Notes: generated from the letters alone by a model not told the origin. 64,000 nucleotides of DNA from Mycobacterium sp. ENV421 (GCF_002887815.1 NZ_PDHO01000004.1:62001-126000); one strand, 5' to 3'. Positions 53,167 through 61,353 are shown, numbered from the stretch's first letter. Made by a program: numbers and translations.

Positions 53167-53588
53167 CTCGCCCAGGGACCGATGCCGCCGACGGTGTCGA
53201 TCCGGATCCGGGTCAGGTATCCCGGTGGGGCGTCGTCAGGCGGGAACATCACGTTGTCGTCGGTGACCATCACCGCGGCGAGATCCCGCAGGACCTCGGG
53301 CGCGCCGCCTTCCACGATGCGCGCGGTGCCGGTGACCGACAGATACGGCCGCATGACGGCGCCCGGCTCGGTCGAGACGATGGTGAGCGCCACCCGGCCG
53401 TCACGGCGCACGTTGCGGACCTTCTTGTGCTCGGACAGGTGAGCTGTCACCAGCTCGTCGCCGTCCTCACCGGACTGCACCGCCACCCACACCAGCGACA
53501 CCTGGGGGCTGCCGTCCGGATTCAGGGTGACCAGCGTGGCGTCGGCGCCGGAGCCGATCAGAGCGCGCGCCGCATCGTTGAGCTTCAT
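53163..53588 (-). CDS. PPOX-class F420-dependent reductase-like protein
   Basis: 141 residues. Split-barrel PNPOx-like fold: ARALIGSGADATLVTLNPDGSPQVSLVWV, then HKKVRNVRRDGRVALTIVS and a C-terminal LTRIRIDTVGGIGPW. The family uses F420, FMN or haem-degradation intermediates; F420 is likely in actinobacteria. No catalytic residue is diagnostic. The ATG at 53588 is chosen over a longer upstream frame. Confidence 0.84.
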   Translation of the reverse strand: MKLNDAARALIGSGADATLVTLNPDGSPQVSLVWVAVQSGEDGDELVTAHLSEHKKVRNVRRDGRVALTIVSTEPGAVMRPYLSVTGTARIVEGGAPEVLRDLAAVMVTDDNVMFPPDDAPPGYLTRIRIDTVGGIGPWAS

Positions 53589-53642
53589 GTGGCGTGCAAC
53601 ACCGTACGGACCGCGGCATTCCCGGATCGGCATGATGGTGTG

Positions 53643-54470
53643 GTGACACTGTCAGCGGATCCGCTCGCGCAGATCGCCGGGAGCCCACCGGGTCCGGCCG
53701 TCGGCGCGTTCTTCGACCTGGACGGCACCCTGGTCGCCGGTTTCACCGCGACCGCGCACGCCAGCGACCGGGTCCGCCGCGGACAGGCCCGGATCGGCGA
53801 GGTGCTCGGCGTGATCGAGGCTTCGCTGCGCTACAAGCTGGGCCGCATGCAGTTCGAGCGGTTGCTGGTGCGCGCAGCGGGGTATCTGCGCGGCGAGTCA
53901 CTGGCCGAACTCGACGCGATCGGCGAACGGCTCTACACCGAGCAGGTGGCGGCGCGGGTGTACCCGCTGATGCGCGAGATCGTCGCTGCGCATCAGGAAC
54001 GCGGGCACACCGTCGTGCTCAGCTCGTCAGCGCTGACCATCCATGCGGAGCCGGTGGCACGCGCGCTGGGGATCGACGACGTCATCTGCAACACCTTCGA
54101 GCTGGACGACGCCGGCCGCCTGACCGGGAACATCGCCAAGCCGGTCGTCTGGGGACGCCAGAAAGCCGCTGCGGTGCAACGGTTTTGCGAAGCCAACGAG
54201 GTCGACCTGGCCGGCAGCTACTTCTACGCCGACGGCGACGAGGACGCTGCCCTGATGCGGCTGGTCGGCCATCCCCGTCCGGTCAATCCGCGGCCGGGGC
54301 TGGCCGCGAAGGCCGCGGCGAGTGACTGGCCGGTGCTCCGGCTGTCGATCCCCGGTCGCCGCAGCGGGGCGGCCGATGCGATCGGCCACTTCCCCGCGCT
54401 GGGGCGGGCCGCCCTCGGCGCGGCGTTCGGCTCCCTGGCGATGCGGACCCGCCGCAACGCCAGAGACTAG
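53643..54470 (+). CDS. HAD-IB phosphatase-like protein
   Basis: 275 residues. HAD-IB motifs: FFDLDGTLVAGFTA (nucleophile Asp), LSSSALTIHAEPVARALG, and the metal-binding YADGDEDAALMRLVG. It resembles the N-terminal HAD half of the mycobacterial HAD-acyltransferase proteins (Rv2483c-like), but the PlsC acyltransferase half is missing after the linker AAKAAASDWPVLRLSIPG. It may act as a stand-alone phosphatase. GTG start. It ends in CTAG shared with the convergent SDR. Confidence 0.83.
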   Translation: MTLSADPLAQIAGSPPGPAVGAFFDLDGTLVAGFTATAHASDRVRRGQARIGEVLGVIEASLRYKLGRMQFERLLVRAAGYLRGESLAELDAIGERLYTEQVAARVYPLMREIVAAHQERGHTVVLSSSALTIHAEPVARALGIDDVICNTFELDDAGRLTGNIAKPVVWGRQKAAAVQRFCEANEVDLAGSYFYADGDEDAALMRLVGHPRPVNPRPGLAAKAAASDWPVLRLSIPGRRSGAADAIGHFPALGRAALGAAFGSLAMRTRRNARD

Positions 54471-55210
54471 GGCATCGCGCGGTGCGGGACGTCGGTGATC
54501 AGACCGCCGTCGACGACAAATTCCGAACCCGTGGAGAACGACGACTCGTCACTGGCGAGGAAGACGATGAAGGTGGCCACTTCCTCGGGCTGGCCCGGAC
54601 GGCCCAGCGGGGCGCTGACCATGTCCTCGGGAAGGTGCTTGGTCATCGGGGTGCGGATGAAGCCCGGGTGCACCGAGTTGACCCGGATGTTGTCCGACGC
54701 CAGTTCCAGCGCAGCGGATTTCGTCAGGCCGCGCAGGCCCCACTTGGACGCCACATAGCTGTGCACCCACGCGGCGCCACGCATGCCCTCGATGGACGAC
54801 ACGTTGATGATCGAGCCGCCACCGGACTCCTTCATCGACGGCAGGACGGCTTGGATACCCAGCAGCGCGCCGGTCAGGTTGACGTCGAGGACCTTCTTCC
54901 ATCGCTCCACATCGAGCGACTTCAGCGGCGCGACCTGGACGATGCCCGCGTTGTTCACCAGCACGTTGACCTTGCCGAAATCCGCAACCGCGAGCTCGAC
55001 CGCGGCCTTCCACTGATCGGCTTCGGTGACGTCGAGGTGCACGTAGCGGGCGGCGTCGCCGAGTTCGTCGGCGAGTTCCTTGCCCTTGTCGTCGAGGATG
55101 TCCCCGATCACGACCTTGGCGCCTTCGGCGACCAGCATCCGCGCGTCAGCGGCGCCCATCCCCTGTGCGCCACCAGTGATGATGGCTACTTTGTCGTCTA
55201 CGCGTCCCAT
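54467..55210 (-). CDS. Short-chain dehydrogenase, hydroxysteroid-dehydrogenase-like (FabG3 type)
   Basis: 247 residues. Classical SDR with cofactor motif IITGGAQGMGAADAR, NAG in VLVNNAGIV, catalytic Ser in INVSSIEGM and YxxxK in SYVASKWG. The pattern AEGAKVVIGDILDDKGKELADELG...ARYVHLDVT and the C-terminal GSEFVVDGG match the 20-beta/3-alpha hydroxysteroid dehydrogenase Rv2002 type. A KstR-type operator lies just upstream (55246-55259), supporting a steroid substrate. Confidence 0.86.
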   Translation of the reverse strand: MGRVDDKVAIITGGAQGMGAADARMLVAEGAKVVIGDILDDKGKELADELGDAARYVHLDVTEADQWKAAVELAVADFGKVNVLVNNAGIVQVAPLKSLDVERWKKVLDVNLTGALLGIQAVLPSMKESGGGSIINVSSIEGMRGAAWVHSYVASKWGLRGLTKSAALELASDNIRVNSVHPGFIRTPMTKHLPEDMVSAPLGRPGQPEEVATFIVFLASDESSFSTGSEFVVDGGLITDVPHRAMP

Positions 55211-55245
55211 GAGCCGACAGGCTACCGGTAGCTCTCGCCGCGAGG

Positions 55246-55259
55246 TAGAACCTGTTCCA
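55246..55259. promoter_or_regulatory. KstR-type operator in the SDR/reductase divergent promoter
   Basis: TAGAACCTGTTCCA matches the mycobacterial KstR consensus TnnAACnnGTTnnA at every fixed position. It lies between the divergent SDR (start 55210) and the dihydrodipicolinate-reductase-like gene (start 55318), so one repressor could control both. A second match stands 2 kb away. Binding is inferred from sequence. Confidence 0.75.
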
Positions 55260-55317
55260 GTTTCGGCGCCGAATGCGCATACTGAACGCACCGCAGACCC
55301 CAGCATGAGGAGAACTT

Positions 55318-56391
55318 ATGGCCATCCGCGTTGCCCACATCGGCACCGGAAACGTCGGTCGGATCGCCCTGTCCGAACTCATCGAGAACCCGGGCTTCGA
55401 GCTCACCGGGCTGTGCGTGTCCGCAGACGAGAAGGTGGGCAAGGACGCGGGCGAACTGGCCGGCCTCGATGTGAAGACCGGAATCCTGGCCACCAAAGAT
55501 CTCGACGCAGTGCTGGCGTCCGAACCCGAGTGCGCCGTGTACTGCGCGATGGGCGACACCCGGATGCCCGAAGCCATGGAGGACGTCCGCAAGATCCTCG
55601 CCGCAGGCATCAACGTCGTCGGATCATCGCCCGGGTTGCTGCAGTACCCCTGGGGCGTGATGCCCGACAAGTACATCCAGAGAGTGGAAGACGCGGCCCG
55701 ACAAGGCAATTCAAGCCTGTTCATCAGCGGTGTCGACCCGGGCTTCGTCAACGATCTGATCCCGCTCGCGCTGGCCAGCACCTGTCAGCGCATCGAGCAG
55801 GTGCGATGCATGGAGATCCACGACTACGCGTCCTACGACGGCGCAGAAGTCATGCACTACATGGGTTTTGCCCGCTACATGGACGAGATCCCGATGCTGC
55901 TGCAGCCCGGAGTGCTCAGCATCGCCTGGGGCACGGCGATCCGGCAGCTGGCCGCCGGCCTGGGCATCGAGGTCGACGAGATCACCGAGTCGTACCAACG
56001 CGAACCCGCGCCAGAGGATTTCGACATCGCGGTCGGTCATGTCGCCAAGGGCACCCTGGCCGTCCTGCAGTTCGAGATCCGCGGAATGGTCAACGGCCAC
56101 CCCGCGATCGTCATCGAGCACATCACCCGGTTGCGCCCCGATCTGCGTCCGGATCTGCCACAGCCCGCAGCTGGCGGCGGCTCGTACCGCATCGAAATCA
56201 CCGGTGAGCCGTCGTACGCGGTGGACATCGTCCCGAGCAGCAGTTACGGCGACCACAACCAGGCCGCGATCGCCGGCGCCGCAGGCCGCATCGTCAACGC
56301 GATTCCCGCGGTGATCGCGGCGCCGCCGGGTATCCGCACCACGCTCAACCTGCCATTGATCTCAGAGGTGGAGTTGTTCGCCAAGCCCTGA
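55318..56391 (+). CDS. Dihydrodipicolinate-reductase-like NAD(P)-dependent oxidoreductase
   Basis: 357 residues. An N-terminal Rossmann fold (RVAHIGTGNVGRIALSELI) is followed by a C-terminal alpha/beta dimerisation domain. It resembles DapB-fold enzymes annotated in mycobacteria as diaminopentanoate dehydrogenase-like or hypothetical, many of them in lipid/steroid catabolic loci. GAGGAGA precedes the ATG. The KstR-type box upstream suggests a sterol-catabolic role; the actual substrate is unknown. Confidence 0.82.
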   Translation: MAIRVAHIGTGNVGRIALSELIENPGFELTGLCVSADEKVGKDAGELAGLDVKTGILATKDLDAVLASEPECAVYCAMGDTRMPEAMEDVRKILAAGINVVGSSPGLLQYPWGVMPDKYIQRVEDAARQGNSSLFISGVDPGFVNDLIPLALASTCQRIEQVRCMEIHDYASYDGAEVMHYMGFARYMDEIPMLLQPGVLSIAWGTAIRQLAAGLGIEVDEITESYQREPAPEDFDIAVGHVAKGTLAVLQFEIRGMVNGHPAIVIEHITRLRPDLRPDLPQPAAGGGSYRIEITGEPSYAVDIVPSSSYGDHNQAAIAGAAGRIVNAIPAVIAAPPGIRTTLNLPLISEVELFAKP

Positions 56392-56474
56392 CAGGTGCGC
56401 GCCGCGGCGCGTTTGGCCGGGTGGCCACCGGGGTAGACCCCGCACCGATTCGACGGATGCGTAAGGAGACGGAC

Positions 56475-56819
56475 ATGTCGGTGCGCCGCGTGGTTCTTCT
56501 GGTAGGTGCGGTGCTGCTGATCGCCGGGGTCATCGCGATGCTGGTACCGGTGTCGACCCCGGACGGCAACGGCGGCAGCATCGGCTGCGGCAACGCCATC
56601 TCGGAAGATCTGTCGGCGGCACGCGCCGCCAACGACAAGAACGTCATCGCCAATGTCCCGATCCTGAATCAGCTCGTCCCGCACACCGACTTCGTGGCGC
56701 AGTGCCAATCGTCGGTGTCCTCGCGGCGGACGTGGTCGATTCCGCTGGCCGTGATCGGCCTGCTGGTCGCGGGCGGCTCGCTGCTGGTCGGCCGTCGAGG
56801 AGTCGGCTCGACGAGCTAG
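56475..56819 (+). CDS. Small two-TM membrane protein
   Basis: 114 residues. TM helices are at about 5-25 and 92-108, with an extracytoplasmic loop between them carrying two Cys (SIGCGNAIS, VAQCQSSV). AAGGAG precedes the ATG. The stop codon lies inside the first copy of a 28-bp tandem duplication. No family recognised. Confidence 0.68.
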   Translation: MSVRRVVLLVGAVLLIAGVIAMLVPVSTPDGNGGSIGCGNAISEDLSAARAANDKNVIANVPILNQLVPHTDFVAQCQSSVSSRRTWSIPLAVIGLLVAGGSLLVGRRGVGSTS

Positions 56820-56850
56820 CCGACGAGGAGCCGGCTCGACGAGCTAGCCG
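56796..56850. repeat. 28-bp tandem duplication at the 3' end of the small membrane gene
   Basis: Copies at 56796-56822 and 56824-56850 start 28 bp apart and differ at one base (T at 56803, C at 56831). Each contains the short palindrome GCTCGACGAGC and a TAG. Copy 1 holds the stop of the upstream gene; copy 2 is in the intergenic region. Confidence 0.9.
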
Positions 56851-56865
56851 CAGCGGCATCGAGAC

Positions 56866-57162
56866 CTAGGGCCGATAGCCCGGAACGATCAGCGTGCCCG
56901 GGTAATTCACGTAGTACGACAAGCAGATCGGGCTGTGCCGGCAGGCAATGATCGCGCCGGCGTCGGGCGCCGCGCCGATGGTGTGATTGCCCCGGGCCGG
57001 CAGACCGCAGTTCACCACATACGGGTTGAGCGGCACGACGCCGTTGGTGCAATCGGGACCTGAGTTCGCGGAGGCCACGCCCACGGGCGCGAGCGCCGCG
57101 GTCAGGGCGGTGGCGATTCCGAGCAGCGCCACGCGCCGCAATCGAAGTGATGAGACAACCAT
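56866..57162 (-). CDS. Small secreted protein
   Basis: 98 residues from the ATG at 57162. A signal peptide ends near ASA-NS (residue ~33). The mature part has four Cys (PDCTNG, VNCGL, IACRHSPICLSYY) and ends LIVPGYRP. It is probably exported and disulfide-bonded. It is divergent from the flavoprotein gene. Function unknown. Confidence 0.68.
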   Translation of the reverse strand: MVVSSLRLRRVALLGIATALTAALAPVGVASANSGPDCTNGVVPLNPYVVNCGLPARGNHTIGAAPDAGAIIACRHSPICLSYYVNYPGTLIVPGYRP

Positions 57163-57318
57163 GGCTGCACCCTCTCGCCGACTGTGAGCCGACACTGCCA
57201 ACGGTACTCCGCCACGAGCCGTCGTCAGGGGCTCTCGCTGGGGTGATTGCGCCGATAGGCATTCGTTCGCGCATCGATGGTGGATACCTGCAACTCGCAC
57301 GTCCGGCGCGTACTAAAC

Positions 57319-57332
57319 TAGAACACGTTTCA
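57319..57332 (+). promoter_or_regulatory. KstR-type operator upstream of the nitronate-monooxygenase-like gene
   Basis: TAGAACACGTTTCA fits TnnAACnnGTTnnA at every fixed position. It lies 36 bp before the ATG, overlapping a likely -10 (TAAACT, 57314-57319), so binding would block transcription. This would place the gene in the sterol-responsive KstR regulon. Inferred. Confidence 0.75.
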
Positions 57333-57367
57333 GTCTGTCTACGCCCCACGCTTGAAGGAGCCGGTCC

Positions 57368-58501
57368 ATGCGCACTCCCCTCTGCGACGACCTCGATATC
57401 GAATATCCGATCTTCGCGTTCACCCACTGCCGCGACGTGGTCGTGGCCGTCAGCAAGGCCGGCGGCTTCGGTGTGCTCGGCGCCGTCGGGTTCTCCCCCG
57501 AACAGCTCGAGATCGAGCTCAAGTGGATCGATGAGAACATCGGCGACCACCACTACGGCGTCGACATCGTGATCCCCAACAAGTACGAAGGCATGGACTC
57601 GACGGACCTGTCCCCCGAGGTTCTGAAGAAGACGCTGAACGACCTTGTGCCGCAGGAGCACATCGACTTCGCCAAGAAGGTTCTCGCCGACCACGGTGTT
57701 CCCGTCGAGAACAGCGACGACGACGCCATGGGGCTGCTGGGGTGGACCGAGGCGACCGCGACGCCGCAGGTCGAGGTGGCGCTCAAGCATCCGAAGTGCA
57801 CGCTGATCGCCAACGCGCTCGGCACCCCGCCGGCCGAAATGATCAAGCACATCCACGCCGAGGGCCGCAAGGTCGCCGCGCTGTGCGGGTCGCCGTCGCA
57901 GGCGAAGAAGCACGCCGAGGCCGGCGTGGACATCATCATCGCCCAGGGCGGCGAGGCCGGCGGACACTGCGGTGAGATCGGCTCGATCGTGCTGTGGCCG
58001 CAGGTCGTCAAGGCGGTGGCACCGGTGCCGGTGCTGGCCGCCGGCGGTATCGGCAGCGGCCAGCAGATCGCCGCGGCGCTGGCGCTGGGCGCCCAGGGCG
58101 CGTGGACCGGTTCGCAGTGGGTGATGGTCGAGGAGTCCGAGCACACCGAGGTGCAGCACGCCGCGTATGCGAAGGCCGAGAGCCGCGACACCGTGCGCAG
58201 CCGCTCGTTCACCGGCAAGCCCGCCCGCATGCTGCGCAACGACTGGACCGAGGCGTGGGAGAAGGACGGCAACCCCAAGCCACTCGGAATGCCGTTGCAG
58301 TACATGGTTTCCGGCATGGCCGTTGCCGCGACGCACAAGTACCCCAATGAGAGCGTCAACGTCGCGTTCAACCCGATCGGACAGGTCGTCGGCCAGTTCA
58401 CCAAGGTCGAGAAGACCGCCACGGTGATCGAGCGCTGGGTGCAGGAGTACCTGGAGGCCACCACCCGTCTCGACGAGCTGAACGAAGCGGCGTCCGTCTG
58501 A
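57368..58501 (+). CDS. Nitronate monooxygenase/flavin-dependent enzyme of the 2-nitropropane-dioxygenase family
   Basis: 377 residues. FMN-dependent TIM barrel: N-terminal IEYPIFAFTHCRDVVVAVSKAGGFGVLGA, middle GGEAGGHCGEIGS, and phosphate-binding GGIGSGQQIAAALALGAQGAWTGS. It oxidises nitronates or, in sterol degradation, may act as a reductase on ring-derived intermediates like IpdC. GAAGGAG precedes the ATG and a KstR-type box lies upstream. It is closed by a strong terminator. Confidence 0.87.
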   Translation: MRTPLCDDLDIEYPIFAFTHCRDVVVAVSKAGGFGVLGAVGFSPEQLEIELKWIDENIGDHHYGVDIVIPNKYEGMDSTDLSPEVLKKTLNDLVPQEHIDFAKKVLADHGVPVENSDDDAMGLLGWTEATATPQVEVALKHPKCTLIANALGTPPAEMIKHIHAEGRKVAALCGSPSQAKKHAEAGVDIIIAQGGEAGGHCGEIGSIVLWPQVVKAVAPVPVLAAGGIGSGQQIAAALALGAQGAWTGSQWVMVEESEHTEVQHAAYAKAESRDTVRSRSFTGKPARMLRNDWTEAWEKDGNPKPLGMPLQYMVSGMAVAATHKYPNESVNVAFNPIGQVVGQFTKVEKTATVIERWVQEYLEATTRLDELNEAASV

Positions 58502-58511
58502 CCGCATTCAC

Positions 58512-58559
58512 AACGCAATCAGGGCGAGAATCTTCGTGAATTCTCGCCCTGATTGCGTT
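58512..58559 (+). terminator. Strong bidirectional terminator between convergent genes
   Basis: A perfect 20-bp stem (58512-58531 with 58540-58559) around an 8-nt loop, starting 10 bp after the flavoprotein stop and ending 8 bp before the convergent secreted-protein stop. It probably serves both genes. The A/T-rich ends provide short T runs on both strands. Confidence 0.9.
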
Positions 58560-58567
58560 CTCGCCGG

Positions 58568-59011
58568 CTAGCTGGCCGGGTAGAAGTCGTTCCCGTTGCC
58601 CCAATCGCCGGAATGCATCGAACCGGGCTGCCAGCCCTGAGCTCCCAGGCAGAGCATGGGCAGGCCGTCGGGCGACTGGGCCGCGGCCTGCGAGCCCGGG
58701 CACGGCGATCCGACGGCCTGCACGCCGTAGATCTTGGGTGAGAGCACCCAGAAGCCCACCCCCTCCGGTGGGCGGTCCATGCCGATCGGCGACTGGCCGG
58801 GGATCCAGCGGCAGAGCAACGGCTCGCCACCGGGGCCGCGGCCGAACGCGAACCGGTCCCACTGGTAGCACGGCGCGCTCAGGTAGGCCTCGTAGCTCAT
58901 GCCCGGCGGATCGCCCGGGAACGGCCCGTGGGGTTCATCGGCGGCGGCATTCGGTGCCACGGCCAGCGCCGCTGCAGCGACGGCTGCTGCGATGACGAAT
59001 TCGCGGAGCAT
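58568..59011 (-). CDS. Secreted protein of unknown function
   Basis: 147 residues. Signal peptide ends near AAA-DE (residue ~25). The mature part is rich in Gly/Pro and aromatic residues with four Cys (APCYQW, LLCRWIPG, SPCPGSQ, MLCLGAQ), probably two disulfides. It ends GDWGNGNDFYPAS. It resembles small exported mycobacterial proteins of unknown role. It shares a terminator with the flavoprotein gene. Confidence 0.72.
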   Translation of the reverse strand: MLREFVIAAAVAAAALAVAPNAAADEPHGPFPGDPPGMSYEAYLSAPCYQWDRFAFGRGPGGEPLLCRWIPGQSPIGMDRPPEGVGFWVLSPKIYGVQAVGSPCPGSQAAAQSPDGLPMLCLGAQGWQPGSMHSGDWGNGNDFYPAS

Positions 59012-59467
59012 CTATCCACCCTCTAGGTCTCTTCCCGCAGGGCCCCTTGCCCCCCGGCAACCCTCTCGCGTGAGCCTAACTGCTGTTGCGGGTGTGTCTG
59101 CGGTGAACTCGGAAAGGCGCGTGAGTCCCGGTGGCAGCGCACCGGTAGCAGACTTTGCTCTCGCCGACTGCTCGGCACGCACCGAAGCTTGCTAAGCTGC
59201 CGGGCGATTACGTCGTCGGGGGTAAAGATGGCGACGGGAGAAACCAGTGGGTGAAGCGCGCGGCGCCAGATCGGTTGCTGCCGCCGGTCGAGATGTCCTG
59301 CTCGGGCCAAGAATCGTGCTGACGGTCCGATCCTGTGACGCTGTCGACCGGTGGCGGCTTGCGGTTTCCGGCACCAGCTGTTCGAACCATCAGCAACAAT
59401 CGCCGAGTAACGGCAGTTACGGTTCGTGCGTCGGAACAGGCGTCGAAACGCTCAAGGAGTTGCGCTG
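59012..59467. other. Intergenic/promoter region upstream of the STAS-ANTAR pair
   Basis: 456 bp without a convincing gene. It carries a short dyad GTAAC-GGCA-GTTAC (59407-59420) and, near the 3' end, AAGGAGT (59454-59460), the ribosome-binding site of the STAS gene. Overlapping frames in the region show no family resemblance. Confidence 0.5.
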
Positions 59468-59779
59468 ATGGCAGAGGCCCAGTTCCGGGTCGCGGTGGGT
59501 TCCGATCTGGAGTCGCCACAGGTGGTTGCCGCCGGTGAGATCGACCTGGCCAATGTCGGGCAGTTCCAGGACGTGGTGGCCAAGGCCGCCACCGGATCTG
59601 CCGCGTTGACCGTCGACCTGTCGGACGTCACCTATTGCGACAGCGCGGCGGTGCGTGCACTGTTTGCCGTGGCCGCCACGGCCGAGCTCACGATGATCAT
59701 CGCGGCCGAAGGCCCGATCAAGACGTTGCTCGGCATCTCCGGCCTCGACCGGGTGGCCACCGTCATCACCAAGGAGTGA
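59468..59779 (+). CDS. STAS-domain anti-sigma-factor antagonist
   Basis: 103 residues, a minimal STAS domain: VVAAGEIDLANVGQFQDVV, and TVDLSDVTYCDSAAVRALFAV with Ser in the phosphoacceptor position (CDSAAV). It probably binds an anti-sigma factor in its unphosphorylated form, in the SigF-type partner-switch systems. AAGGAGT precedes the ATG. The ANTAR gene starts 10 bp after it, so the two form a signalling pair. Confidence 0.85.
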   Translation: MAEAQFRVAVGSDLESPQVVAAGEIDLANVGQFQDVVAKAATGSAALTVDLSDVTYCDSAAVRALFAVAATAELTMIIAAEGPIKTLLGISGLDRVATVITKE

Positions 59780-59789
59780 GTCGCACACC

Positions 59790-60602
59790 ATGCCCGTCCC
59801 CGAGTTCCACCGGCGCGACCTGTCCCAGCAGGAATTGTTCGACCGGATTCTCGAACGCGTTCATCTCGACCTGCCCCATGCGGTCGGGTTGGCGATCACC
59901 GTGCACGATCGGCGCCTCGACGAGGACGAGGTGACGGTCCTGGCCGCCCGCGGCTACGGCGGCGAGATCGTCGAGGCGCAGCTGGCCGGGCTGGGCGGTC
60001 CGGTGATCGACGCCTTCGTCCACCAGATGCCGGTGCTGAGCCTGGATTTGTGGGCCGACGAGCGCTGGCCGGAGCTGAGCCTGCAGGCCATGGACGGCCG
60101 GGTGCCCGAGCACGGCGCGGCCTGGCGTGAGGTTCGTGGTGCGGTGTCGGTGCCCGGGGTGTGGAAAGCCGACAGCACGGTCGTGTTGTCCTGCGCGCTG
60201 GACCGGCCGTCGACGGCCACCACGGTGACCACCCTGATCGGCTACGAGCAGCTGGTCTCCGCGGCCATGGTGGCGGCCGGTGCCGAGGACGAGACGGCCA
60301 CCGCCGACATGCTCGCGGTATTGCAGTCGCGCGGAGCCATCGAGCAGGCCAAAGGCGCAATCATGGGGCGGTTGATGTGCGACGCCGACACCGCGTGGGC
60401 GACTCTGCGCCGGGCCAGCCATGAATCGAACGTGAAGCTGCGCTCACTGGCGGTGGCCCTGGTGGAGCACATCAGCGGTGCACCGGCCGAGCAGCCCGCG
60501 GCCGGTTCGCCGATCGTGCCCACCGACCAGGCCCGCCAGGCGGCCGGCTTGTTGTGGGCGGTGCTGACCCACGAGTCGACCCCGGCCGAACCGGCGAGCT
60601 GA
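59790..60602 (+). CDS. GAF-like sensor plus ANTAR RNA-binding regulator
   Basis: 270 residues. The N-terminal ~150 residues form a GAF-like sensor region (EVTVLAARGYGGEIVEAQLAGLGGPVIDAF). The ANTAR domain is at about 173-230 (LQSRGAIEQAKGAIMGRLMCDADTAWATLRRASHESNVKLRSLAVALVEHI), which binds paired RNA hairpins to cause antitermination. It lies directly after the STAS gene in the same operon. The target RNAs are unknown. Confidence 0.87.
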   Translation: MPVPEFHRRDLSQQELFDRILERVHLDLPHAVGLAITVHDRRLDEDEVTVLAARGYGGEIVEAQLAGLGGPVIDAFVHQMPVLSLDLWADERWPELSLQAMDGRVPEHGAAWREVRGAVSVPGVWKADSTVVLSCALDRPSTATTVTTLIGYEQLVSAAMVAAGAEDETATADMLAVLQSRGAIEQAKGAIMGRLMCDADTAWATLRRASHESNVKLRSLAVALVEHISGAPAEQPAAGSPIVPTDQARQAAGLLWAVLTHESTPAEPAS

Positions 60603-60690
60603 CCGGCGTGACGGGCATCTCCTGCGATTGGTCCGGAGAAACGCCGCTGCACAGCGCGGAAAACGCCCTCCGAGGTGGTTCGCTTAGGCC

Positions 60691-61353
60691 ATGTCAGCTC
60701 ACGAACCTCACACCACCCCGCCGTCGCGCTGGTTGCCCTGGCTGGGAGTCGGCGGAGCACTGACGGCGGTCGGACTGGCGGTCGCGGTGACCGCGGCGTC
60801 CGGCTCGTCTGACACGCTGCCCGTCGCCCAGGCCGCACCGACGACGCTGTCGACGACGGCCAGCACGACGGCGACGACCTCACCATCGGCCGCGACAACC
60901 TCGAGCGCTGCGGCGTCGTTCACGGCCGACTCCCGGGGCTATGTCGACACCGGCGCACGGTGCGACGAGAACCAGACTCTGATGGCCTACGGCCGCACGT
61001 CGAAATCTCTGGTGGTGATCTGCGTGAACGCCGACGGCGGACTGGAGTACCGCGGCGTTCGCCTGTCGGACAACGCTCCCCTGCACCTACCGATCACGCG
61101 TAGCTCCGACGGGACGCTGGTCGCGGTCAATGACGGTGTCACGTATGCCGTTTCGCCCACCCAGATCCTGGTGTCCTCGGGTGACGATGTCATCTACAAG
61201 GACTCGTGGATCGAGTTCAAGGAGGCCAGCTTCTCGCCGACCGGCACCTCGGGCACCGCGAGCAGTTCGGCGAGCGCGACGACGACGGTCAGCACCACCA
61301 CCGTCACGGTGACGACATCGGTGACCCCGACGACGACGAAGCCCGCCGGCTGA
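60691..61353 (+). CDS. Membrane-anchored Ser/Thr-rich exported protein
   Basis: 220 residues. A short cytoplasmic N-terminus, one TM helix (about 15-37), a Ser/Thr/Ala-rich linker (~45-78), then a globular domain (~79-175) with two Cys (ARCDENQTLMAYG, VVICVNADG), and a low-complexity Thr/Ser/Val tail. The globular part looks like an extracytoplasmic domain of unknown family. ATG start. Its end is 3 bp from the convergent SDR gene. Confidence 0.72.
   Translation: MSAHEPHTTPPSRWLPWLGVGGALTAVGLAVAVTAASGSSDTLPVAQAAPTTLSTTASTTATTSPSAATTSSAAASFTADSRGYVDTGARCDENQTLMAYGRTSKSLVVICVNADGGLEYRGVRLSDNAPLHLPITRSSDGTLVAVNDGVTYAVSPTQILVSSGDDVIYKDSWIEFKEASFSPTGTSGTASSSASATTTVSTTTVTVTTSVTPTTTKPAG

Noticed and set aside
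59407..59420. GTAAC-GGCA-GTTAC dyad before the STAS gene
   Set aside because: Only a 5-bp stem. It was considered as an ANTAR target hairpin or operator, but there is no paired second hairpin or promoter context to support it.
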